Origin: an uncultured Oscillibacter sp.
GTDB lineage: Bacteria > Bacillota > Clostridia > Oscillospirales > Oscillospiraceae
Assembly (NCBI GenBank): GCA_905233795.1
Contig: CAJOFP010000042.1
Span: forward strand, 1-10,059
Length of the DNA: 10,059 nucleotides
Reading direction: 5' to 3'
In this document: piece after piece, positions 1 through 5,561 of the stretch
Position numbering within the stretch: the first letter of the stretch is position 1
How the letters are laid out: each line of letters starts with the position of its first letter
Notes under the pieces: generated by a model
What the model was told of the DNA's origin: nothing
Seen by the model: only the letters and a program-made list of their open reading frames with translations
Database searches by the model: none
Translations under genes and position numbers: made by a program

Positions 1-443
1 CGAACGGAACGGAAACGGATGAAAATGAACCGGGGGAATCTGATTCGCCTCCGCCGACCTGTTTCGCGGAAATTGAACGGATGTTTCACGCTATGCCGTT
101 GACAAAATATGAAATACCGTCTGAATTGGCGCAGGAGTGGTTAAAAATCGCCGTGGCTGATTATGAGTTAGATATATCAACGGATTTGCGATATGACGCG
201 GAAAATTTAATCTTCGCGGAAAAGTTAGATAATACGATTGTCAGAACGCTTGCTTTGATGATTTATGTCAGCTATTTACAGCGCGAGTTAAGCCGCGTAA
301 TGGCGTTGAGCGGCATATACGGAAAAGACGTTCAGTTGACGGGTATGGACGCCACAAAGCGCGTGACGAAACAGGAATTTGACGACGAGTTAGAGCGGGT
401 CGGGCAAATGCTTCACAAACAGAAACAGCATTGTTTTAAATAA
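1..443 (+). CDS. Probable head-tail connector/adaptor protein, 5' end outside window
   Basis: The reading frame is open from the first bases of the window to TAA at 441-443, so the gene starts upstream. An ATG at 81 is possible, but the residues just before it (CFAEIERMF) look like the first helix of the same domain, which argues against it. The visible N-terminal part is an acidic, proline-containing stretch (roughly TETDENEPGESDSPPP), probably a linker. The rest is helical: an amphipathic helix (ELAQEWLKIAVADYELDI), then a long helix (NTIVRTLALMIYVSYLQREL), then a lysine-rich end. A small helical protein just before a neck protein and a tail-terminator-like protein fits a connector of the gp6/gp15 type that docks on the portal. 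The assignment is by position and helical character only; no family signature residues were recognised. The next gene follows after 13 bases. Confidence 0.55.
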   Translation, partial: NGTETDENEPGESDSPPPTCFAEIERMFHAMPLTKYEIPSELAQEWLKIAVADYELDISTDLRYDAENLIFAEKLDNTIVRTLALMIYVSYLQRELSRVMALSGIYGKDVQLTGMDATKRVTKQEFDDELERVGQMLHKQKQHCFK

Positions 444-456
444 AAGGCGGTGCGGT

Positions 457-1416
457 ATGCCGAAAGAATGGTATTTGTTAAATCGCCCGTTGTATAATTC
501 CGGTCTTGAAAACAATGAGTTTGACGCTTACGCGCAAGACGGTTTTCAGGAGCTTTTAGAATCTTTTATCGCCAAGGAAGTTTTGATTTATCCGAAAACG
601 ATTATGAAAGAGCCGATTATTACGCGGGCGATTGTTCAAAATGTGACTTCCGATACGTCCAATAATACGCTGATTCGTCAGATACTCTGTCCGATTGGGC
701 TTTTAATGTGTGGGCAGTATGTAAAAATCGGCGAATCGTATTGGCTTGTGGCGACGTATCCTGATAACAATCAGATTTACGAAAAAGCTGTTTTATGGAA
801 ATATCCGACGTATAGTCTGAACTCCACGCAGTACGGCACGGGCGAATACAACCGGGAACATATTACAGTCGGCGAGGGACAGCATTTAATGTATTTGCCA
901 TATAATCAAGAAACTGTATTATTAGACGATCAGTTTCGTTTTATTATGGATCGTAACGCGGCGAATCCGACGGTTTATCGTATTACGCAGGTAGATAATA
1001 CTTCATATGCCGTCGGGCATGAGAACGAGGGCGGTTTAATCGAATGGCACACGGAAGAGGTCAGATTTAACGAGGCGACGGACTCCGGCGAATATATGAT
1101 CGCGGATTATATTTCAATAAAAAACACGGAAAACCCGGATGACGGATCGGATGAGATTCCGGACGGCGAAAGCAAGATTATTTTATATGACTTGGACGGC
1201 GATTGTAAATTAGCGTTGGGCGAAAGCAAACAAATCCGCGCAATGTACGCGACGCCGGACGGAATAGAAAAGCCTCTGACGGATTATATTGTAAATATCA
1301 CGCCGGACAATGACGGCGTGAAATTTTCCTGTGATGGTAGTATTATCACGATTGCCGCGAATAATCAAAGAATATTGATAGGAAAATCATTTATAATAGG
1401 CGTATTGGACCGGTGA
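457..1416 (+). CDS. Phage neck (head-closure-like) protein with C-terminal Ig-like domain
   Basis: This is a 319-residue protein starting at ATG 457 behind AAGGCGGTG (444-452). Residues 1-220 form a mixed, beta-rich domain opening with MPKEWYLLNRPLYNSG and containing hydrophobic strands such as QILCPIGLLMCGQYV and ESYWLVATYP. Residues about 223-238 are an acidic linker (ENPDDGSDEIPDGES). Residues 239-319 resemble a bacterial Ig-like (BIG2-type) domain: strand-rich, with LALGESKQIRAMY and GSIITIAANNQRI. Such domains commonly decorate phage virions and may bind surface glycans or stabilise particles. Position between a connector-like protein and a tail-terminator-like protein suggests a stopper or head-closure role, but this is inference. 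The C-terminus (FIIGVLDR) is oddly short for an Ig fold. The plus-one frame continues with TGEIKIQIVNL to a TAG at 1442-1444 and would supply a last beta strand, so a frameshift near 1403-1409 is possible. Confidence 0.55.
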   Translation: MPKEWYLLNRPLYNSGLENNEFDAYAQDGFQELLESFIAKEVLIYPKTIMKEPIITRAIVQNVTSDTSNNTLIRQILCPIGLLMCGQYVKIGESYWLVATYPDNNQIYEKAVLWKYPTYSLNSTQYGTGEYNREHITVGEGQHLMYLPYNQETVLLDDQFRFIMDRNAANPTVYRITQVDNTSYAVGHENEGGLIEWHTEEVRFNEATDSGEYMIADYISIKNTENPDDGSDEIPDGESKIILYDLDGDCKLALGESKQIRAMYATPDGIEKPLTDYIVNITPDNDGVKFSCDGSIITIAANNQRILIGKSFIIGVLDR

Positions 1417-1457
1417 GATAAAAATTCAAATCGTGAATTTGTAGGGGGGGTGACGTA

Positions 1458-1949
1458 TTGGCGGCGCGTTTTGAGGCGGTTATTATCGAGAAAGACGCTT
1501 TACGCGGGGCTTTGTTGAGAAGTCAGGAAATTGTAAATTTATTGATGAATACCGGGAAAAACGCGGCGGAATTTACGGATTTCGCAACCGGAAGCCGAAG
1601 TCCGGCGAAAGAACGCGTCATAAGCCGCTTTTTCGTCCCCGGCACGACGCAGGTTGACAAGAATTTCATCACAATGCGTTCCGCGTTGTCATATTCTCCC
1701 AACGGGTCTATAAATCGGGCGCGGCTGTTTGTTTATATTATCTGCAATGAGGATCAAATGGATTTGGAGCAGGGGTCAAGAGCCGATTTGTTAGCGAATG
1801 AGATTGATAAAATTTTAAATCGCCCTGATTCTATTTTCGGTTTGGGCGGCGTCCGGCTGATTGGTTCCGAAGAGACGCAGTTTAATAATAATTTTTACGG
1901 TCTTACATTGACTTACGCCACGAATGAGCATAACAGGGACGCGGGGTAA
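1458..1949 (+). CDS. Probable tail terminator / tail completion protein
   Basis: This is a 163-residue protein read from TTG 1458, placed 7 bases after a strong G-rich ribosome binding site (AGGGGGGGTGA, 1443-1453). No ATG or GTG fits better. The N-terminus (ALRGALLRSQEIVNLLMNT) is helical. It is followed by strands including RARLFVYIICNE and, near the end, GLTLTYATNE. The segment LEQGSRADLLANEIDKIL is a helix between strands. A 150-170-residue alpha/beta protein with this strand-helix-strand order, located after the neck gene and before the tail tube gene, matches tail terminators (the lambda gpU / SPP1 gp17 role), which cap the tail tube and join it to the head. I recognised no diagnostic motif, so the role is from position and size. 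It ends seven bases before the preferred start of the next gene, and its last codons contain that gene's ribosome binding site. Confidence 0.5.
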   Translation: MAARFEAVIIEKDALRGALLRSQEIVNLLMNTGKNAAEFTDFATGSRSPAKERVISRFFVPGTTQVDKNFITMRSALSYSPNGSINRARLFVYIICNEDQMDLEQGSRADLLANEIDKILNRPDSIFGLGGVRLIGSEETQFNNNFYGLTLTYATNEHNRDAG

Positions 1950-1956
1950 CAGAATC

Positions 1957-2673
1957 ATGTCGGGCATGGATCAATTAAAAATCTTTCGCGGCGAGCCGTA
2001 TTATATCACGGATAAAATTATAATAAAACAGCCGAGTTTAGATGAAATCGTAACTTACGGGGAGCGCGAATATTTTTCTCTTGTACAGACAATCGCCGCG
2101 ACTCCGGCGGACAAAAAAGTGGAAATCTGGGATTCGCTTGGAATTTATTGGGATGAAATGAGCGAATATGATTTATTTTTATCAATCTCGCGGGGGTTGC
2201 GGGATATAGACGCGTCTATTATTTTCCCCGGTCTGGATTTTTCAAGTTTTCGTCTTGTAATAGATAAAAACGAATTAATCTTGCGCAATCGTGACGGCGT
2301 GGAAATAGACAAAACGATTTATATTTTTATCGCCGATTTTATCAGGCAAATTCATAATTTCACGAAAAATCAGGAAAGAGGCTTTGATAATTATACAAAG
2401 CAAATCATGATTGAGGATGACCGGGAAGAACAAATCAAAGCGGCGCGAAAACCGTTTCAGTCCGTTTTACTCCCGCTGATTTCATCATTGACGAACTGCG
2501 CGGATTTTAAATATAGATTTGACGACGTTTGGACATTGCCAATCGGAGCTTTTTTAGACGCTGTAAAGCGTCTTTTAAAATATCATGAATATAAAAATTT
2601 AATGCGCGGCGTTTACGCGGGGACGATTGACGTTAAGAAAATCAATAAAAAGTCCCTGAACTGGATGTCGTGA
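1957..2673 (+). CDS. Conserved phage morphogenesis protein ending in LNWMS
   Basis: This 238-residue protein is read from ATG 1957, which lies 7 bases after GGGGTAA (1943-1949). An upstream in-frame ATG at 1924 has no ribosome binding site and would overlap the previous gene, so it is not preferred. Recognisable features are an early FRGEPYYITDKIIIKQPSLDEI strand-helix segment, a YGEREYFSLVQTIAATPADKK segment, a lysine/aspartate-rich middle and the C-terminal LNWMS. From memory, phages of gut Bacillota carry related proteins with the same order of motifs (QPxLxEI, YGExxYFS, C-terminal LNWM) near the tail tube gene. This recollection is unverified. A tail assembly chaperone or tail-tube-associated role would fit, but no function is established from sequence. 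Leucine is mostly TTA here, unlike in the next gene. The stop codon is followed by the next gene's ribosome binding site 10 bases later. Confidence 0.5.
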   Translation: MSGMDQLKIFRGEPYYITDKIIIKQPSLDEIVTYGEREYFSLVQTIAATPADKKVEIWDSLGIYWDEMSEYDLFLSISRGLRDIDASIIFPGLDFSSFRLVIDKNELILRNRDGVEIDKTIYIFIADFIRQIHNFTKNQERGFDNYTKQIMIEDDREEQIKAARKPFQSVLLPLISSLTNCADFKYRFDDVWTLPIGAFLDAVKRLLKYHEYKNLMRGVYAGTIDVKKINKKSLNWMS

Positions 2674-2696
2674 CAAAAAAAAGAAAGGATGACCAT

Positions 2697-3506
2697 ATGG
2701 CTACTGATATTACGTCCGCCGAGTTAAACGGCGAATATACGATTGATCGGGTACGGCGTATCACGCGTATCAACAGCGCGGGGGAAATCGACTGGACATT
2801 GACCAGCATTGAGGACCCGACTGTGGAATGCACCGCCGAATACCGGGAGAAAACGGACGCGCAGGGCATTCGTCTGGCGCGGCTTCCCAGCGCGAAAGGC
2901 GTCACTCTTTCCGGGTCTAACTCTCTGCTTTCCACGGCTTTACTGGCTACACAGCTTGGCGCGACGGTGATTGAGGGAAGTTCCGCAAATAAAATCACGT
3001 CTACGATTATTGACGATCTTGTGTCCGCGCAAGATGAGAATAGCAAACAGACGTTTACGCTTTCGCATACGCCGAAAGCCGCGCCCGCGAGCATTTATGT
3101 ATATAGCAAAGGCAAGACGGGAACAAAAGTTGAGGTCGGGACGGGCGACGGGCAAGCCGTTTACGCCTCCGGGAAAATCACTCTGCCGGATTCTTATACC
3201 GGCGCGACCCGCGCTTTAATCGCGTATGATACGGAAATTGAGACCGGCATTAAAATTTCCAACAGTTCTGAAATCGCGGAAAAGGCGGGGACGGCGAAAT
3301 ATGTTGTGGAATGTCTGTTCGCGGATGTGTGCGATTCCACTCTGAAACGCTTTGGTTATCTGGTGTTTCCGAAAGCCGAGATTGACGCGAATTTCACGCT
3401 GAATCTGAATACCGAGGGAACGCACCCGTTCACAATCACGGCGAATAAAGACTATTGCGCCGACAATGAGGAGTTGTGTTACTGGACCTTTGTCCCGCAG
3501 TCCTGA
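2697..3506 (+). CDS. Probable major tail (tube) protein
   Basis: This 269-residue protein starts at ATG 2697, six bases after AAAGGAT (2684-2690). An in-frame GTG at 2670 lacks a site and overlaps the previous stop. The protein is beta-rich, starting MATDITSAELNGEYTIDRVRRI and ending in strands such as AEIDANFTLNLNTEGTHPFTITA, with a variable inserted segment around residues 120-190 (SHTPKAAPASIYVYSKGKTG). It has few cysteines. It is the best tail-tube candidate in the cluster because of its size, beta content, position after a terminator-like gene and before a chaperone-like gene and the tape measure, and its codon use. Leucine here is mainly CTG and CTT (about sixteen against three TTA), whereas neighbours prefer TTA, as expected for a very abundant structural protein. 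A stable hairpin overlaps its last codons and may protect its mRNA. An alternative is another major structural protein of the tail. Confidence 0.6.
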   Translation: MATDITSAELNGEYTIDRVRRITRINSAGEIDWTLTSIEDPTVECTAEYREKTDAQGIRLARLPSAKGVTLSGSNSLLSTALLATQLGATVIEGSSANKITSTIIDDLVSAQDENSKQTFTLSHTPKAAPASIYVYSKGKTGTKVEVGTGDGQAVYASGKITLPDSYTGATRALIAYDTEIETGIKISNSSEIAEKAGTAKYVVECLFADVCDSTLKRFGYLVFPKAEIDANFTLNLNTEGTHPFTITANKDYCADNEELCYWTFVPQS

Positions 3507-3529
3507 CGGATGAAAATCCGTCGGGATTG
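3498..3529 (+). promoter_or_regulatory. 14-bp RNA hairpin with GAAA tetraloop after the major tail gene
   Basis: The arms are 3498-3511 (cagtcctgacggat) and 3516-3529 (atccgtcgggattg), closed by the GNRA-type loop GAAA at 3512-3515. Twelve pairs are Watson-Crick and two are G-U. The 5' arm includes the last codons and the TGA stop (3504-3506) of the major tail gene. The 3' arm contains GGGAT (3523-3527), the only plausible ribosome binding site for the ATG at 3534. No run of T follows, so it does not look like an intrinsic terminator. Likely roles, by inference, are protecting the major tail mRNA from 3' decay and lowering translation of the next gene by hiding its ribosome binding site. Confidence 0.6.
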
Positions 3530-3533
3530 ATTC

Positions 3534-3791
3534 ATGATACGCGAATGTAAGATATGCGGCGCGAAGTATGAGACCTGTTATTTATGCGAACGCCAAAAAA
3601 GCTGGCGGGTTCATACGGATACGGCGTCGCATTATCAGATATTTGTTATTTTAATGGAATATCAAAGCGGGCGTGACGCGTCGGAGGTTTATGACGCCCT
3701 CCGGCGCGTCGGCGTTGATTTTAATAGTTTAAATATTTATCTGGAAGATATAAGGCGATTATTGGAGAAAATACGGGGTTATAGAATATGA
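3534..3791 (+). CDS. Small CxxC-CxxC zinc-ribbon-like phage protein
   Basis: This 85-residue protein starts at ATG 3534. Its N-terminus has four cysteines, C5-x2-C8 and C15-x2-C18 (CKICGAKYETCYLC), a spacing that can hold one zinc ion in a short ribbon or knuckle. The remaining residues 30-85 look helical (YQIFVILMEYQSGRDASEVYDALRRVG and IYLEDIRRLLEKIRGY). It is not a typical structural protein; a nucleic-acid-binding or regulatory role is possible. It overlaps the RuvC-like gene by four bases (ATGA, 3788-3791), so the two are probably translationally coupled and may act together. Its ribosome binding site lies in the 3' arm of the preceding hairpin. I cannot assign a named family. Confidence 0.6.
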   Translation: MIRECKICGAKYETCYLCERQKSWRVHTDTASHYQIFVILMEYQSGRDASEVYDALRRVGVDFNSLNIYLEDIRRLLEKIRGYRI

Positions 3792-4380
3792 TAAAAATTT
3801 TAGCGTTGGATCAGGCGCGGAACGGCGGCTGGGCGGTTTTTGATTATAATCAAAAGAAACTTGCCGCCTACGGATCGTGGTCTTTTCCGACGAATCGTTA
3901 TTCATACGCGCAAGCGATTGTTCAAATTGAAAGTTTTGTAGAAAATTTAATAAAAGCGTATGATATATCAGCCGTGTTTATTGAGGATATTCAGGCGCGT
4001 GTCAATATGCAATCGTTTAAAAAATTAGCGCAGTTGCAGGGTGTACTTGTCAATTTATTTGAAAAGGCGAATATAAGTTATGAATATGTCGCCCCGGCGC
4101 GATGGCAGTCATATTGCGGCGCGGAAATTCTTAAAGAAAAAGCGGAAAAGTCGGAAAACACGGAAGTATACGGCAAAAAGAAATCAAAAGTCATGTCCGT
4201 TCGATTTGTAAAAGAGAAATATAATATTGAAACGGATAATGCAATCTCGCGGACGCCTGTTGTATTGGGACGTGGGCTGTCAATCAATGTGAGGCGCGTA
4301 CAGACGACGAGGGGAAAGTTTTGATTATAAAGGCGGATAAAAACGCGAATAAGAGTAAACGCAAAAAAAATAAGGGGTGA
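3788..4380 (+). pseudogene. RuvC-like Holliday-junction resolvase, frameshifted near 4241
   Basis: The RNase H-like fold of RuvC-family resolvases is recognisable: strand 1 with the first catalytic aspartate (KILALDQA, D8), a turn GGWAVFD, and a second strand with the catalytic glutamate (AVFIEDIQ, E66), followed by QSFKKLAQLQGVLVNLFEK and PARWQSYCGA. These enzymes cut branched DNA using four acidic residues and two metal ions. As read, the frame runs to TGA 4322-4324 with an unrelated arginine-rich end and no late aspartates (178 residues). Adding one base between 4241 and 4242 gives D-N-D-N-L-A-D-A, the expected last acidic motif, then ACCIGTWAVNQCEA and a lysine-rich tail ending at TGA 4378-4380, just before the next gene's ATG at 4385. 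The restored protein would be 197 residues. This is either a real inactivating deletion or a sequencing error. Programmed frameshifting is less likely, because there is no slippery heptamer at the site. It starts in an ATGA overlap with the preceding gene. Confidence 0.8.
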
Positions 4381-4384
4381 AAGA

Positions 4385-5020
4385 ATGGCAAGGGGACCGT
4401 CTGTAAATACGATTAAAAATTTTGTAAAGCGGGAGAAAAGCGACGGCGAAATAACGCGGCGTTATCAGGTCGGCGACGACGGAACGTCTTTTGAGGTTAA
4501 GATTCAAACTAAGTTATCCGTATCTCAAAAGGCGGCGTTTATTCATAAAGTTTTAGAGGGCGCGTTCACGCGGGACGGCGAATACGCGCCTGAATATGTT
4601 TTACCGGCGTTTCGCGCGGCGGTTCTGATGGTCTGTACGAATATCACGCCGATTAAAATAAAAAATGAGAACGGCGAGCCGGATTATCTTGATTTGGACG
4701 CCATGAGCGAATTATATGACGCGCTGAAATTCGGCGAGGATAAATCCGACGGTTTCAGAGAATTACAGGAGAATATGGACGCGCTGTGTCATGAGGCGAT
4801 TTTATGGAAACAGCGTAAAATTTTATATTCCGGGCTGGACAGTCTCAGCATAGCCGCCCACGCGGTTACGGAACTGGCGGCGGCGTTAAAATCGAACGTG
4901 GACGGCGTTGACATGAAAAGTTTGTCCGAAACGGCGGCGGAAATAGCGAACCGGGCGGAGATATTCAACGAAGAAAATATATTGACGGCTTTGGATAAGA
5001 TTCACAATCGGGTATCGTAA
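4385..5020 (+). CDS. Probable tail assembly chaperone-like protein
   Basis: This 211-residue protein starts at ATG 4385 behind AAGGGGTGAAAG (4372-4383). The N-terminus (MARGPSVNTIKNFVKRE) is basic. It is followed by a strand-like segment (TSFEVKIQTKLSVSQKAAF) and helices (AAFRAAVLMVCTNI, LDLDAMSELYDALKFG, ILYSGLDSLSIAAHAVTELAAALKS). The C-terminus is helical and acidic. Position two genes before the tape measure, its size and its helical content fit tail assembly chaperones (the lambda gpG / SPP1 gp17.5 class), which coat the tape measure during tail polymerisation. From memory, MARGPS-starting proteins occur at this place in other gut Bacillota phages; this is unverified. No clear -1 frameshift extension (the usual gpG-T arrangement) was seen at its 3' end, where the next gene starts two bases after the stop. 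Confidence 0.45.
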   Translation: MARGPSVNTIKNFVKREKSDGEITRRYQVGDDGTSFEVKIQTKLSVSQKAAFIHKVLEGAFTRDGEYAPEYVLPAFRAAVLMVCTNITPIKIKNENGEPDYLDLDAMSELYDALKFGEDKSDGFRELQENMDALCHEAILWKQRKILYSGLDSLSIAAHAVTELAAALKSNVDGVDMKSLSETAAEIANRAEIFNEENILTALDKIHNRVS

Positions 5021-5022
5021 AT

Positions 5023-5520
5023 ATGACGATAACAGAGGCTTTAAAAAAAGTCAAGAAAGAAGCGGCGAAGAAAGTAAATCAGGTTCTCGCGGACGATGTT
5101 TTTAAAACGGTTCGTGATGAGGAATTGAAACAAATTGATGATACGGTTTACGCGATGGAAGTTTCGGGACGCTATCAAAGGCGTTTTGACGAAGGCGGAT
5201 TATTAGACCCGGATCATATTGTTATAGACGGCGGCGCGGTATCGGACGGGCGGCTTGTCGTATCGAATATCACTCCCGCGAATCCGTTTTTGAACGGTAC
5301 GGATAGCGAAAACGGGCTTTCCACAACGCCGTTAGACGCCAAAATCGCAAAATTAGTGGAGTTTGGCGAATATCATCCTAACGGGTACGGATATGACTGG
5401 TGGAAAAGGGCGAAACCGCGTCCGTTTATAGAGAATACGCGAAAAGTTTTAAAACGGCGCAAAAGTCATGTCGCCACTATGAAAAAGGGATTGAAAAAAC
5501 GCGGAGTAAAAGTTAGATAA
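5023..5520 (+). CDS. HK97-gp10-like phage tail/neck component
   Basis: This 165-residue protein has its ATG at 5023, two bases after the previous stop and without a strong ribosome binding site, suggesting translational coupling. It is strongly basic at both ends: TITEALKKVKKEAAKKVNQ at the start and KRRKSHV plus KKGLKKRGVKVR at the end. Around residues 111-147 is the pattern LVEFGE, then GYDWWKRAKPRPFIENTRKVL. In HK97 gp10-family proteins (tail completion or head-tail joining), an E-x-G-type segment followed by an RPF-hydrophobic-x-x helix near the C-terminus is typical, as is the helical N-terminus. Those proteins usually sit before the tail terminator; here the gene lies immediately before the tape measure, so the role could be tail assembly rather than neck. 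The family assignment is moderate and rests on the RPFIENTRKVL helix and size. Confidence 0.5.
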   Translation: MTITEALKKVKKEAAKKVNQVLADDVFKTVRDEELKQIDDTVYAMEVSGRYQRRFDEGGLLDPDHIVIDGGAVSDGRLVVSNITPANPFLNGTDSENGLSTTPLDAKIAKLVEFGEYHPNGYGYDWWKRAKPRPFIENTRKVLKRRKSHVATMKKGLKKRGVKVR

Positions 5521-5561
5521 ATTTATATTTTATATTCCGGCGATAGCGGGGTGATAAATTT

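Noticed and set aside
1924..1956. Upstream ATG as start of the LNWMS protein
   Set aside because: It has no ribosome binding site and overlaps the previous gene, while ATG 1957 has GGGGTAA at good spacing.
2642..3425. Several minus- and plus-strand frames over the major tail gene
   Set aside because: They are shadows caused by the G/C-rich codon use of the major tail gene. The gene itself has a good ribosome binding site and the right context.
3498..3529. Intrinsic terminator after the major tail gene
   Set aside because: The hairpin is strong, but no T run follows and co-transcribed late genes continue directly downstream.
4235..4250. Programmed ribosomal frameshift in the RuvC-like gene
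   Set aside because: No X-XXY-YYZ heptamer or downstream pseudoknot was seen at the switch point; a simple one-base loss explains it.
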